Of a DNA stretch of 64,000 bases, positions 25,588 to 35,268 are shown piece after piece. Position numbers and translations under genes: made by a program. Positions within the stretch are counted from its first letter, which is position 1; each line of letters starts with the position of its first letter. Below the pieces are notes generated by a model. The model did not search any database and had not been told where the DNA came from. It saw only the letters and a program-made list of their open reading frames with translations. Source of the DNA: Campylobacter cuniculorum DSM 23162 = LMG 24588 (GTDB lineage: Bacteria; Campylobacterota; Campylobacteria; Campylobacterales; Campylobacteraceae); contig NZ_CP020867.1 in assembly GCF_002104335.1 (NCBI RefSeq), positions 1,339,206 through 1,403,205 on the forward strand, read 5' to 3'.

Positions 25588-26802
25588 TTGAAAAGAGTTG
25601 TAATTACAGGCATTGGAATGAACAATGCTTTAGGTTTAGATAAGGAAAATTCTTTCAAAGCAATTTGCGAAGGTAAAAGTGGGGTGGATACAATCACTCT
25701 TTTTGATGCATCTGCTCTTTCTGTGCAAATTGCAGCGGAAGTTAAAAATTTTAATCCTTTAGAAGTTGTAGAGGCTAAAGAAGTAAAAAAAATCGATCGT
25801 TTCATTCAACTGGGGATAAAAGCAGCAAGAGACGCGATGATTGATGCACATTTTGATGAAAAACTTAATACAGAGGAATTTGGTGTTGTTTCGGCTTCTG
25901 GTATAGGGGGTTTGCCTAATATAGAAAAAAATTCTATACTCTGCGAAAAAAGTGGAGCACGTAAAATTTCACCTTTTTTTATCCCCTCAGCCCTTGTAAA
26001 TATGCTTGGGGGTTTAGTTTCAATTGAACATAAATTAAAAGGACCAAATATTTCTTGTGTTACAGCTTGTGCTGCAGGAACTCATGCCGTATGTGAAGCC
26101 TATAAAAGCATATGTTTAGGAACAGCGGATAAAATGCTTGTTGTTGGAGCAGAATCTGCAATTTGTGCCGTTGGTATAGGTGGATTTGCTGCAATGAAAG
26201 CTTTATCCACAAGAAATGATAGCCCTACTACAGCTTCAAGACCTTTTGATAAAGAAAGAGATGGTTTTGTCATGGGAGAAGGTGCTGGGGCTTTAGTCTT
26301 AGAAGAATATGAAGGGGCGAAAAAAAGAGGGGCTAGAATTTATGCTGAACTCGTAGGCTTTGGCGAAAGTGCTGATGCTCATCATATTACAACTCCAACT
26401 TTAGATGGACCTTTAAGAGCTATGAAAAAAGCATTAAAAATGGCTGGAAATTTAAAAATAGATTATATCAATGCTCACGGAACTTCAACACCTATAAATG
26501 ACAGAAATGAAACTTCAGCGATTAAAGAGCTTTTTGGCAATGAAATTCCTCCTATAAGCTCAACAAAAGGGCAAATCGGACATTGTTTAGGAGCTGCTGG
26601 AGCGATTGAAGCTGTGATTAGCATTATGGCTTTAGAAAAGGGTATCATTCCTCCGACTATCAATCAATTTGTAAAAGATGATGAATGCGATTTAGATTAT
26701 GTGCCAAACCATTCTAGAAAGGCTGATTTAAAAGTGGTTATGAGCAATTCTTTTGGTTTTGGTGGAACAAATGGCTGTGTGATTTTTAAGAAAGTGGATT
26801 AA
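25588..26802 (+). CDS. fabF: 3-oxoacyl-ACP synthase II
   Basis: FabF, 404 aa, condensing enzyme for chain elongation. The active-site Cys is in ISCVTACAAGTHAVCEA, with catalytic His residues in INAHGTSTPINDRNE and STKGQIGHCLGAAGA, and the terminal SNSFGFGGTNGCVIF loop. The start codon is TTG at 25588, supported by AAGG eight bases upstream and by the family N-terminus KRVVITGIGMNNALG. It ends one base before the accA ATG. Confidence 0.95.
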   Translation: MKRVVITGIGMNNALGLDKENSFKAICEGKSGVDTITLFDASALSVQIAAEVKNFNPLEVVEAKEVKKIDRFIQLGIKAARDAMIDAHFDEKLNTEEFGVVSASGIGGLPNIEKNSILCEKSGARKISPFFIPSALVNMLGGLVSIEHKLKGPNISCVTACAAGTHAVCEAYKSICLGTADKMLVVGAESAICAVGIGGFAAMKALSTRNDSPTTASRPFDKERDGFVMGEGAGALVLEEYEGAKKRGARIYAELVGFGESADAHHITTPTLDGPLRAMKKALKMAGNLKIDYINAHGTSTPINDRNETSAIKELFGNEIPPISSTKGQIGHCLGAAGAIEAVISIMALEKGIIPPTINQFVKDDECDLDYVPNHSRKADLKVVMSNSFGFGGTNGCVIFKKVD

Positions 26803-27744
26803 ATGGCCTCATATTTAGATTTTGAAAAAAGTATTCAACAGATTGATGAAGATATTATCAATGCACAGATTAAAGGCGACACTCATGCTGTAGCCATTTT
26901 GAAAAAAAATCTTGAGAAAGAATTTTATAAAACTTATAAAAATTTAAGTGATTTTCAACGTTTGCAACTTGCACGGCATCCTGATCGCCCCTATGCACTC
27001 GATTATATCGAACTTATCTTAAATGATGCATATGAAATTCACGGAGACAGAGCCTTCAAAGATGACCCTTCTATCGTTTGTTTTATGGGTTATTTAGCTG
27101 GAAAAAAGCTTGTGGTGATTGGAGAGCAAAAGGGGCGAGGAACCAAAGATAAAATTGCAAGAAATTTTGGTATGCCTCATCCTGAAGGCTATAGGAAAGC
27201 TTTAAGAATTGCTAAACTTGCTGAAAAATTTGAACTTCCTATTTTATTTTTGATTGACACTCCGGGTGCTTATCCGGGCATTGGAGCTGAAGAAAGGGGG
27301 CAAAGTGAGGCTATTGCTAAAAATTTGTATGAATTGAGCGACCTTAAAACCCCTACAATTGCTGTAGTTATTGGCGAAGGAGGAAGTGGAGGAGCCTTAG
27401 CCATAGGAGTGGCAGACAGACTTGCTATGATGAAAAATTCTGTTTTTTCAGTTATCTCTCCAGAGGGCTGTGCAGCCATACTTTGGAATGACCCCACAAA
27501 AAGTGAAGCGGCTACTAAAGCGATGAAAGTAACAGCTACAGAACTTAAAAATCAAGGTCTCATTGATGAGGTCATTGATGAACCTATCAATGGAGCCCAT
27601 CGCAATAAGGAACAAGCTGCTACAGCAATAGCTGATTATGTTAAAAAATCTTTAGAAGAACTTGAAAAAATTGATAAAAGAGAGCTTATTGCCCACCGTA
27701 TGCAAAAAATTCTTAAACTTGGCGTATTTAACGAAAAAAAATAG
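26803..27744 (+). CDS. accA: acetyl-CoA carboxylase carboxyltransferase subunit alpha
   Basis: AccA, 313 aa, with AccD transfers CO2 from biotin to acetyl-CoA, giving malonyl-CoA. Landmarks are [77 protein letters not shown] and [11 protein letters not shown]. The ATG directly abuts the fabF stop, so the genes are coupled in acpP-fabF-accA. Confidence 0.96.
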   Translation: MASYLDFEKSIQQIDEDIINAQIKGDTHAVAILKKNLEKEFYKTYKNLSDFQRLQLARHPDRPYALDYIELILNDAYEIHGDRAFKDDPSIVCFMGYLAGKKLVVIGEQKGRGTKDKIARNFGMPHPEGYRKALRIAKLAEKFELPILFLIDTPGAYPGIGAEERGQSEAIAKNLYELSDLKTPTIAVVIGEGGSGGALAIGVADRLAMMKNSVFSVISPEGCAAILWNDPTKSEAATKAMKVTATELKNQGLIDEVIDEPINGAHRNKEQAATAIADYVKKSLEELEKIDKRELIAHRMQKILKLGVFNEKK

Positions 27745-28709
27745 GTTTAGAAATATTAAATTTGAATGCAGAATCAATGATAAAGAAAAATTTCTTTTTT
27801 GAATTTTATTTTAAGGCGAATTTGAATGCAATTTAAGAAGTCATCATAAAGCTGTATATTTTATTATAAACCTAAAAATTATGCTCGCAAAGACTTATAA
27901 ATTCTAAAGGATTTAATATAACAAAAATACTAATAATAGACAAAAAATTACAAGAATACTTAAAATCTTTAGCTTTAAATATCCAAAGTAATATACCAAC
28001 AAAATATATGATTTAAAAAGTTTTTGTTTTCAATTTTAAAAATTTAAAAATACAATTTTTATCAACATAAACAAAATTTATTTCCTAAAACCAAACAAAA
28101 ATTTAATTTGATTAAGATTTTTATAATTTATTTTTTAGTTTTTAAATTTATATTCCATTAAAAAATTACAAAAGTTTGATTATTTAAAGCAGTTAAAAAC
28201 TAACAATAGGTGTTTTTATACTTAATATTTGATTGTGTTGCAAAGTTAAAAAAGAGATTAATGATTAAATCAAAGAATGAAAATTAAAATATAATATTAG
28301 TTTTTAATATAGACTAAAAGTTTAAAAGACAAATTGAATTTAGAAGCTTTGAAATAAAATTTGAAATAAAAAAGAGATAGAGAGGGCATTAGAAATTCAA
28401 AGTAAGATTAAAATAAAATTTAAAATCTATTATTTTAAGGATAGTGAGGAAAATTTTAATTTATTGTCGCAAAAATAAAAAATTATGAATTTAAGCGAAG
28501 CTTGAAAGAGTTTAAATTTAAACACATTGAGTTTATTATTTTAATTGATATTTATATAAAACCTAGTAAAAGAGTGAGAGGTAAAACTCAATAAATATTA
28601 AAAAAATATTTAAAGATAATTAAACTCCTTAAATGAGTTGTTTTGTAACATTAAAAATACTTTTGAATACAAAAAAATATTTTAAAATAAAATTTTATAA
28701 AACATAGTT
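27745..28709. other. long intergenic region with possible decayed coding
   Basis: Nearly 1 kb, very AT-rich, between accA and the tcu operon. Three short plus-strand frames look protein-like. One at 27918-28016 has AAAGGA upstream but an ATA in place of ATG (starts ITKILIIDKKLQEYLKSLAL). The second ends LLSQK near 28475. The third ends RVRGKTQ near 28593, in a different frame that overlaps the second. They could be fragments of dead genes at an insertion site, or chance in low-GC DNA. No RNA gene was seen. Confidence 0.35.
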
Positions 28710-28715
28710 TATAAT
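28710..28715 (+). promoter_or_regulatory. probable -10 element of the tcu operon
   Basis: TATAAT 37 bases upstream of the first ATG, followed by AAAAGGAG as ribosome site. No obvious operator dyad was recognised beside it. Confidence 0.55.
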
Positions 28716-28751
28716 TGTTTTTATAAATATGTATGGTTAAAAGGAGTTGCT

Positions 28752-30050
28752 ATGACAACACAAGCTAAAAAAGACGCTAAAGCTATATTCCGCGTCGCAA
28801 GCGGTAATTTCTTAGAAATGTATGACTTCGCTGTGTATGGATTTTATGCACCATTCATAGCGTCGATTTTCTTTCCTGCGGAGAATGAATTTATTTCTAT
28901 TATGCAAAGTTTTTTGGCTTTTGGAATGGGTTTTCTTATGCGTCCTTTGGGAGCCATTATGCTTGGGGCGTATATGGACAGACATGGAAGAAAGAACGGG
29001 TTATTGCTCACGCTCACGCTTATGGCGATAGGGACTTTGACCATAGCCTTTTGCCCGGGATATGAGAGCATTGGAATCTTAGCACCAATTATCGTTGTGC
29101 TGGGACGTCTTTTGCAGGGCTTTAGTGCGGGGGCTGAAGTGGGAGGAGCGAGTGTGTATCTCGCAGAGATTGCCCCTAAGCATTTACGTGGATTCTATGT
29201 GTCTTGGCAGAGTGGTTCGCAACAAGTAGCAACAGTGTTTGCTGGGGCTATTGGTGTGGCTTTGCACTATTGGGTGGGCGATGTGATTATGGAAGATTGG
29301 GGCTGGAGAATCCCCTTTATCATTGGTTGTATGGTTGTGCCTTTTATCTTCTATATCAGACGCACATTAGAGGAAACACCTGAATTTGAGGCGAAAAAAC
29401 ATCACGCACCAAAGACTTTTGGAGCGATTTTTAAGAATATGTCTGAAAACTATCCGATTATCATTACGGGTGTGTTCTTTGTGATGATGACAACGGTGAC
29501 TTTTTATTTTGTGACCTCCTTTACACCACATTTTGCGAACAATATTTTGCATTTTTCAAAGTTGGAAAGTTTCATTGTAACCGCTATCGTTGGGCTTAGC
29601 AATCTCTTTTGGTTGCCTGTTTCTGGCTTTATCGGTGATAAAATCGGTCGCAAGAAAGTTGCATTCTTTGTTACCTTTTTGGGTATGATTTCGGCTTATC
29701 CTATGTTAAATTTCTTGGCAAATAATGTAACTTTCACAAATCTTATTTTGGTAGAATTGTGGTTTAGCTTCATTTTTGGAGCTTATAATGGAGCTATGGT
29801 TTGTGCTTTGTCAGAAATTATGCCAAAGCATGTCAAGGCTCTGGGATTCTCTTTTTCTTATTCTATCACGGTGGCGATATTTGGAGGATTCACTCCTGCG
29901 GTGAGCACTGCACTTGTTCAATGGACAAGCAATCCTGCTTCTCCTGCGTTTTGGCTTACTTTTGCGGCGGTTTGTTCATTCATTGCGAGTGTGGTTATTT
30001 TTAGGAAAAATGGTTTTTATGAAAGACAGCAAAGAGAGGGGGAAGCTTAA
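28752..30050 (+). CDS. tcuC: tricarballylate/citrate:proton symporter (MHS family)
   Basis: A 432-aa major facilitator of the metabolite:H+ symporter group with 12 predicted helices. The N-terminus GNFLEMYDFAVYGFYAPF and the loop GAYMDRHGRKNGLLL are standard for CitA/TcuC-type carriers, as is LLQGFSAGAEVGGASVYLAE. Context makes tricarballylate the likely substrate, with citrate as an alternative. The stop overlaps the tcuA start by 1 bp (TAATG). Its DNA is visibly richer in GC than tcuA, tcuB and flanking genes, which suggests a separate origin. Confidence 0.85.
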   Translation: MTTQAKKDAKAIFRVASGNFLEMYDFAVYGFYAPFIASIFFPAENEFISIMQSFLAFGMGFLMRPLGAIMLGAYMDRHGRKNGLLLTLTLMAIGTLTIAFCPGYESIGILAPIIVVLGRLLQGFSAGAEVGGASVYLAEIAPKHLRGFYVSWQSGSQQVATVFAGAIGVALHYWVGDVIMEDWGWRIPFIIGCMVVPFIFYIRRTLEETPEFEAKKHHAPKTFGAIFKNMSENYPIIITGVFFVMMTTVTFYFVTSFTPHFANNILHFSKLESFIVTAIVGLSNLFWLPVSGFIGDKIGRKKVAFFVTFLGMISAYPMLNFLANNVTFTNLILVELWFSFIFGAYNGAMVCALSEIMPKHVKALGFSFSYSITVAIFGGFTPAVSTALVQWTSNPASPAFWLTFAAVCSFIASVVIFRKNGFYERQQREGEA

Positions 30051-31459
30051 TGCAGACAAAAGAATTTGATGTGATTGTCATTGGCGGTGGCAATGCCGCA
30101 CTTTGTGCAGCGATTAGTGCTAAGGAAGAAAATAAGAATCTAAAAGTTGCGATTTTAGAATCTTCTCCAAAAGAATGGCGTGGCGGAAATTCACAGCATA
30201 CAAGAAATTTACGTTCCATGCACGATGCACCCACTGATGTTTTAACAGATGCTTATAGTGAGGATGAATTTTTTGATGATGTTTTTAAGGTGACCAAAGG
30301 GCAGACAAACGAAGAATACGCAAGATTTGTCATTTCTCATACTCCACAAGCTGTGGAATTCGCTAAAAAACACGGCGTGAGATTTCAACCTTCTATGCGT
30401 GGAACCTTGCATTTAGGACGCACAAATGCCTTTTTTTTAGGGGGCGGAAAATCTTTGGTTAATGCTTATTTTACCACAGCAAAAAAATTAGGCATTGAAA
30501 TTTTTTATGAATTTGAAGCTTTGGATTTGATTTTTGAAGCAGATGCTTGTAAAGAAGCTTTGGTTTTAGATAAAAAAAACAATCAAGAAGTGAAATTTAG
30601 GGCTAAGGTTTTTATTATTGCAAGCGGAGGTTTTGAGTCAAATTTAGAATGGCTTGAAGAGGCTTGGGGAGAAAAAGCAAGAAATTTCATCATCAGAGGA
30701 ACAAAATTTAATCAAGGAAAAATGCTTAAAGCCCTGCAAAAAAATAAGGCTCAAATCATAGGAGACCCTACTCAAGGACATATGGTGGCAATCGATGCAA
30801 GGACACCTAAATACGATGGAGGAATTGCTTCAAGGGTTGATTGCGTTTCTTTGGGTATAGTGGTTAATAAAGATGCTCAAAGATTTTATGATGAGGGTGA
30901 AGATTTTTGGCCTAAAAGATATGCAATTTGGGGGCGACTTGTGGCAAATCAAGAAGAGCAAATTGCCTATTCTATCACAGATTCTAAAGTGCAAAGTTGT
31001 TATATGCCTTCGCTTTTTCCGCCTATTGTTACAAATTCCATTGAAGAGCTTGCTCAAAAGATGAAACTTGATGAGAAAAAATTAAAACAAACCATTGATG
31101 AATACAATCAAAGCGTTGTTGCAGGGCAGTTTAATCACACCATACAAGATAATTGCTTCACAAAGGGTTTGAAGATTGAAAAAACTCACTGGGCTTTGAA
31201 GATTGATACCCCGCCTTTTTATTGCTATCCTTTAAGACCGGGAGTTACTTTTACTTATATGGGGGTTAAGGTTGATAAAACTGCAAGGGTTTATAAAGAT
31301 GATGGGAGTTTATTTGAAAATTTATTTGCTGCAGGTGAGATTATGGCTGGAAATATCCTTACTCAAGGCTATGTTGCGGGATTTGGTATGAGTATAGGCA
31401 CGGTTTTTGGAAGATTAGCAGGTGAAAATGCTGTAAAAGTAATGAAAGGATTAAAATGA
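30050..31459 (+). CDS. tcuA: FAD-dependent tricarballylate dehydrogenase
   Basis: A 469-aa flavoprotein of the fumarate reductase/succinate dehydrogenase flavoprotein family. The FAD motif is DVIVIGGGNAALCAAISA, then ESSPKEWRGGNSQHTRN, typical of TcuA. Catalytic-type motifs include THWALKIDTPPFYCYPLRPG and the terminal FAD segment LFAAGEIMAGNILTQGYVAG. TcuA oxidises tricarballylate to cis-aconitate, which enters the citric acid cycle. It overlaps tcuB by 4 bp. Another substrate of the family cannot be excluded. Confidence 0.86.
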   Translation: MQTKEFDVIVIGGGNAALCAAISAKEENKNLKVAILESSPKEWRGGNSQHTRNLRSMHDAPTDVLTDAYSEDEFFDDVFKVTKGQTNEEYARFVISHTPQAVEFAKKHGVRFQPSMRGTLHLGRTNAFFLGGGKSLVNAYFTTAKKLGIEIFYEFEALDLIFEADACKEALVLDKKNNQEVKFRAKVFIIASGGFESNLEWLEEAWGEKARNFIIRGTKFNQGKMLKALQKNKAQIIGDPTQGHMVAIDARTPKYDGGIASRVDCVSLGIVVNKDAQRFYDEGEDFWPKRYAIWGRLVANQEEQIAYSITDSKVQSCYMPSLFPPIVTNSIEELAQKMKLDEKKLKQTIDEYNQSVVAGQFNHTIQDNCFTKGLKIEKTHWALKIDTPPFYCYPLRPGVTFTYMGVKVDKTARVYKDDGSLFENLFAAGEIMAGNILTQGYVAGFGMSIGTVFGRLAGENAVKVMKGLK

Positions 31460-32523
31460 AAATAACTCGAATTTATGAAGATGCTATGAAATCCTGTGTG
31501 ATTTGCAATTCTTGCAGATACTGCGAAGGTTTGTGTGCTGTTTTTCCTGCTATGGAAAAAAAGAGGGTGTTTAACTTGCAAGATATGGACTATTTGGCAA
31601 ATTTATGCCATAATTGCTCGGAGTGTTTTTATGATTGTCAATACGCCCCTCCACATGAATTTAATGTGTCCATTCCTGCACAATTTGCTGCATTAAGACA
31701 ACAAAGCTATAAAAAATATGCTTTTCCTAATTTTTTAAGTTTTATTTTTGAAAAAAATGCTTTTATAAGTGCTTTGCTTTTAGTGGTGCTTTTCTTTGCG
31801 GGTTTTTATCTCGCTTTTGCGGGTAAAAATTCACAAAGCGGGGATTTTTTTGACATTATGCCTTATACTTATATGACGAGTTTATTTAGTATTGTAGGAA
31901 TTTTGGTTTTGATAGCTTTGATTGTAGGTATTGTAAAATACGCTAAGGCAATTGAGCTTAAAAATGTCAGTTTTTCAGCCTTTATCCAAACTCTAAAAGA
32001 TGCTTTAAGTCTTAAATATCTTGGCGGACATAAAAATGAGGGTTGCACTTATCCTAATGAAACCAGAAGCAATGTGCGTAAAATTTTTCATCATTTAACA
32101 GCTTATGGTTTTATTTTTTGTTTTATTGCTACAAGTTTAGGGGCTTTTTATCATCATTTTTTGCATATTTATGCTCCTTATGATTTAACGCAATTTCCTA
32201 AGCTCTTTGGTTTTATCGGTGGAATTTTTCTTTGTATAGGGACTTTGGGTTTGTTGATTTTAAAACTTAAAGCGGATAAAAAACTCATCGATAAAGAAAG
32301 CGTTGGCATGGATTATGTTTTTATTCTTATGCTTTTTATTGTGAGTTTCACAGGTCTTTTGCTTATGTTTTTTAGAGAAAGCGAATATTTAGCAGCTTTG
32401 CTTTGGTTGCATTTAAGTTGTATCTTAACTTTTTTTATCCTTTTGCCTTATTCTAAATTTGTGCATATGTTTTATCGTTTCACCGCACTTTTAAAATACA
32501 ATACAGAAGAAGAACAACATTAA
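31456..32523 (+). CDS. tcuB: tricarballylate utilisation protein B (iron-sulfur/heme electron transfer)
   Basis: A 355-aa membrane protein that reoxidises TcuA by passing electrons to the quinone pool. The N-terminus has two cysteine clusters, CVICNSCRYCEGLC and CHNCSECFYDC, for iron-sulfur centres. Six hydrophobic segments follow, with His residues that can ligate heme (FHHLTAYGF, LWLHLSC). The last gene of the operon, it is followed by a strong terminator. No tcuR regulator lies next to it. Confidence 0.87.
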   Translation: MKITRIYEDAMKSCVICNSCRYCEGLCAVFPAMEKKRVFNLQDMDYLANLCHNCSECFYDCQYAPPHEFNVSIPAQFAALRQQSYKKYAFPNFLSFIFEKNAFISALLLVVLFFAGFYLAFAGKNSQSGDFFDIMPYTYMTSLFSIVGILVLIALIVGIVKYAKAIELKNVSFSAFIQTLKDALSLKYLGGHKNEGCTYPNETRSNVRKIFHHLTAYGFIFCFIATSLGAFYHHFLHIYAPYDLTQFPKLFGFIGGIFLCIGTLGLLILKLKADKKLIDKESVGMDYVFILMLFIVSFTGLLLMFFRESEYLAALLWLHLSCILTFFILLPYSKFVHMFYRFTALLKYNTEEEQH

Positions 32524-32524
32524 T

Positions 32525-32550
32525 AACTTAGAGCAGAAAAGCTCTAAGTT
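32525..32550 (+). terminator. terminator of the tcu operon
   Basis: Perfect 10-bp arms AACTTAGAGC / GCTCTAAGTT with a 6-nt loop, then AAATTTTTAT. It touches the last codons of the convergent tautomerase gene and may serve both. Confidence 0.85.
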
Positions 32551-32768
32551 AAATTTTTATCCTTTTGTGCTTTTCTTAGCTTTGTGATACTTTGACCACC
32601 TAAACCATAATTATCCGTGCAAATTTCATCAATAATCACCACGGTTGAAGCTTTATTTTTGTTTAAAACCTTTGCGAGCAAATCTGTGACTCCAGCTATG
32701 AGTTCTTCTTTTTGCTCTGTTGTGGGCTCTCCATTTTCTTTAGTGATTCTAATATTAACAAAGGGCAT
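32544..32768 (-). CDS. 4-oxalocrotonate tautomerase family protein (DmpI-like)
   Basis: 74 aa counted from the ATG at 32768, chosen because it puts the catalytic Pro directly after Met (MPFVNIRITKENG) and has AAGGAG 5 bases upstream; a GTG two codons earlier is less likely. The small beta-alpha-beta subunit forms oligomers with Pro-1 as general base. The C-terminal NYGLGGQSITKLRK matches the DmpI-type enzymes of Campylobacter and Helicobacter. The physiological substrate is unknown. Confidence 0.85.
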   Translation of the reverse strand: MPFVNIRITKENGEPTTEQKEELIAGVTDLLAKVLNKNKASTVVIIDEICTDNYGLGGQSITKLRKAQKDKNLT

Positions 32769-32865
32769 ATTCACTCCTTAAAATTGAATGTTTTTTATAT
32801 TTTATCTTAAATTTATGCTAAAATCAAAATCATTTCAAAAAATTTAATTACAGAAAAGGCAAAGA

Positions 32866-34017
32866 ATGATTTTTCGCATATTTTCTTGCTTTTTAGCAAG
32901 TTTTGTGGCAAATGGTTTGGCAAGATTTGGTTATATTGTGCTTATTCCGCTGATGATTACTCAAAGAGCTATGAGTCAAACTCAAAGCATAATGCTAGGA
33001 GTTGCAATTTTAGTGGGTTATATTTTTGGTTCAATTTTTATCAATCTTTTAAAAAGACATTTAAGCCTAGAAAGCATAGCGAAAATAAGCTTTTTTATCA
33101 TTTCTGTGAGTTTTTTTGCTTGTGCTGTGGAAACTTTGTCCTTTACTTCAGCTTTTATTTGGAGATTTTTAGCCGGAGGAGCGAGTGCGAGTTTGATGAT
33201 TTTAGCTGCACCGCTATCTCTGCCTTATGTTAAGGAAAAATTAAGAGCAAGTATAGGAGGTTTAGTTTTTAGCGGGATAGGTTTTGGAGCTGTTTTTAGT
33301 GGTTTTGTGCTTCCACTTGTAACAAAATATAGTCTTAATTATGCTTGGATTTTATTAGCTTGTATCTCTTTGTTTGCTTTTGTTTGGAGTTTATTTGCCT
33401 TAAAAACCTTAAATCCCGCTAAAAAACAAGATGAAACAAAGAAATTTAAAATTCCTTATTTTTTATGGCTCTTAATTATTTCTTATATACTCAATGCCAT
33501 TGCATACTTGCCTCATACCTTATTTTGGGTAGATTTTTTGGTAAGGGATTTGAATTTTGATATCATTTTAGCAGGAGCTTCTTGGGCTTTTTTTGGTATA
33601 GGTGCAGCATTTGGGAGTTTAAGCAGTGGCATACTTGGCGATAAAATAGGACTTAAAAACGCTCATATTTTGATTTTAGCTCTTAAGGCTTTTTCTTGTT
33701 TGATAGCCGGATTTTATTTTTTATTGCCGCAAAATTTTTTACTTTTTTGTCTTAATATTTCAGTGTTTCTTATGGGTTTTGCAACAACGGGAAATGTTGT
33801 TTTAACAAATGCTATGGCATTAAAAATTGCAGGAAAAGAATATTTCAGTCAGAGTTCGAGTTTTTTAACTCTTGCCTTTGGAATTTTTCAAGCTGTATTT
33901 TCTTTCATTTTCACTTATAGTTTGAATTTTGCAAGTTATTCTTCTCTTTTTAATCTCTGCGTGATTTTGCATATCTTTAGTGCCTTAGTGCTTGTGCCGA
34001 TTAAAAATCTACGTTGA
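32866..34017 (+). CDS. MFS transporter, YbfB/YjiJ-like
   Basis: A 383-aa membrane protein with about 12 helices. The N-terminal ANGLARFGYIVLIPLMITQ corresponds to the G-x-x-R-F-x-Y-x-P-L-x-P signature of the YbfB/YjiJ group. The loop ILGDKIGLKNAH matches the MFS motif A region of the second half. Substrate unknown; export of small molecules is usual. It is divergent from the tautomerase gene. Confidence 0.75.
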   Translation: MIFRIFSCFLASFVANGLARFGYIVLIPLMITQRAMSQTQSIMLGVAILVGYIFGSIFINLLKRHLSLESIAKISFFIISVSFFACAVETLSFTSAFIWRFLAGGASASLMILAAPLSLPYVKEKLRASIGGLVFSGIGFGAVFSGFVLPLVTKYSLNYAWILLACISLFAFVWSLFALKTLNPAKKQDETKKFKIPYFLWLLIISYILNAIAYLPHTLFWVDFLVRDLNFDIILAGASWAFFGIGAAFGSLSSGILGDKIGLKNAHILILALKAFSCLIAGFYFLLPQNFLLFCLNISVFLMGFATTGNVVLTNAMALKIAGKEYFSQSSSFLTLAFGIFQAVFSFIFTYSLNFASYSSLFNLCVILHIFSALVLVPIKNLR

Positions 34018-34059
34018 GAGCTTTTTATTTTTAAGCTTAAATTTTGTAAAATCAAAACT

Positions 34060-35268
34060 ATGGAAAAAAATAAAAATTTAAGACTTTTTTTAGTTTTAGT
34101 CAGCATAGATTTTTGTGCTTTGATTTATGGTATTAATTCTCTTAGTATCAGCGAAGATGAAGCAGAAATTTATTTTGGTGAAAAATCTTTGCTTTATTAT
34201 ATCACTCATTTTGGGACCTTGCTTTTAGGACAAAATGATTTTGGTTTAAGAATTCCTTTTTTGTTTTTCCATGTTTTAAGCTGTATTTTACTTTTCTTAC
34301 TTGCTTTAAAATATACAAAAACGCAAAATGACGCCATCTTAGCCCTTTTACTCTTTATCTTATTGCCCGGTTCGGTTGCAAGTGCCTTGCTTGTGAATAA
34401 AGCTTCTTTAGTTATACTCTTAAGCCTTGCCATACTTTGTGCGTATGAATACAAAAAACAAATTTTATTTTATATTCTTTTAATTTTTGCCTTATTTGTG
34501 GATAAATCCTTTAATATTTTATTTTTAACCTTTTTCTTTTTTGGAATTTATAAAAAAAATTCCTTACTCTTTACACTTTCTTTGGTGCTTTTTGCTTTGA
34601 GTTTATCCTTTTATGGCTTTGAGGTCAGCGGACGTCCTAGAGGACATTTTTTAGACACTTTAGGCATTTTTGCAGCCTGTTTTTCACCCTTGATTTTTGT
34701 GTATTTTTTCTATGTGATTTATCGCTTAAGTTTTAAAAATAACAAAAGTTTGCTTTGGTTTTTAATGAGTGTTACTTTTATTTTTTGTTCTTTGCTTTCT
34801 TTAAGACAAAAACTTTATTTAGAAGAATTCTTGCCTTTTTGCGTTATCAGCACCCCTTTACTGATAAAAACCTTGATAGAATCTTATCGCGTCAGACTTC
34901 CTCAATTCAGACTTAAATATAAAATTTTCATACAATGCAGTGTGATTTTTTTATTGATTTGTTATGTTGTGATTGTAGCAAATCAATTTTTGTATTATTT
35001 TTTAGAGCCTAAAAGGCATTTTGCAAATAACTATCATTTTGCAAAAGAGTTGAGCATAGAGCTTAAAAAACAAAATATCAACGCTTTAAGGGTGGATAAA
35101 AATTTACAACAAAGATTAAAATTTTATGGCATTAAAGACAGCAACACGTTTTATCTTAAAAGCATTGACAATAAAAAGAATTTAAATTCAAATGAAAAAA
35201 TTATAGAAGTTAAACTTGGAAAATCAAATAAAATCTATCAAATCAAAAGCTATGAAAAAAGCATTTAG
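34060..35268 (+). CDS. GT39/ArnT-like integral membrane glycosyltransferase (putative)
   Basis: A 402-aa protein with about ten hydrophobic segments in the first 320 residues and a soluble C-terminal tail. The first external loop has SISEDEAEIYFGE, reminiscent of the acidic D-E catalytic motif in the first periplasmic loop of PMT/ArnT-family enzymes that use lipid-linked sugars. The next gene, a pseudopilin, begins 17 bp before its stop, so the two are coupled. Substrate unknown and the family call is tentative; it could be another multi-pass protein. Confidence 0.5.
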   Translation: MEKNKNLRLFLVLVSIDFCALIYGINSLSISEDEAEIYFGEKSLLYYITHFGTLLLGQNDFGLRIPFLFFHVLSCILLFLLALKYTKTQNDAILALLLFILLPGSVASALLVNKASLVILLSLAILCAYEYKKQILFYILLIFALFVDKSFNILFLTFFFFGIYKKNSLLFTLSLVLFALSLSFYGFEVSGRPRGHFLDTLGIFAACFSPLIFVYFFYVIYRLSFKNNKSLLWFLMSVTFIFCSLLSLRQKLYLEEFLPFCVISTPLLIKTLIESYRVRLPQFRLKYKIFIQCSVIFLLICYVVIVANQFLYYFLEPKRHFANNYHFAKELSIELKKQNINALRVDKNLQQRLKFYGIKDSNTFYLKSIDNKKNLNSNEKIIEVKLGKSNKIYQIKSYEKSI

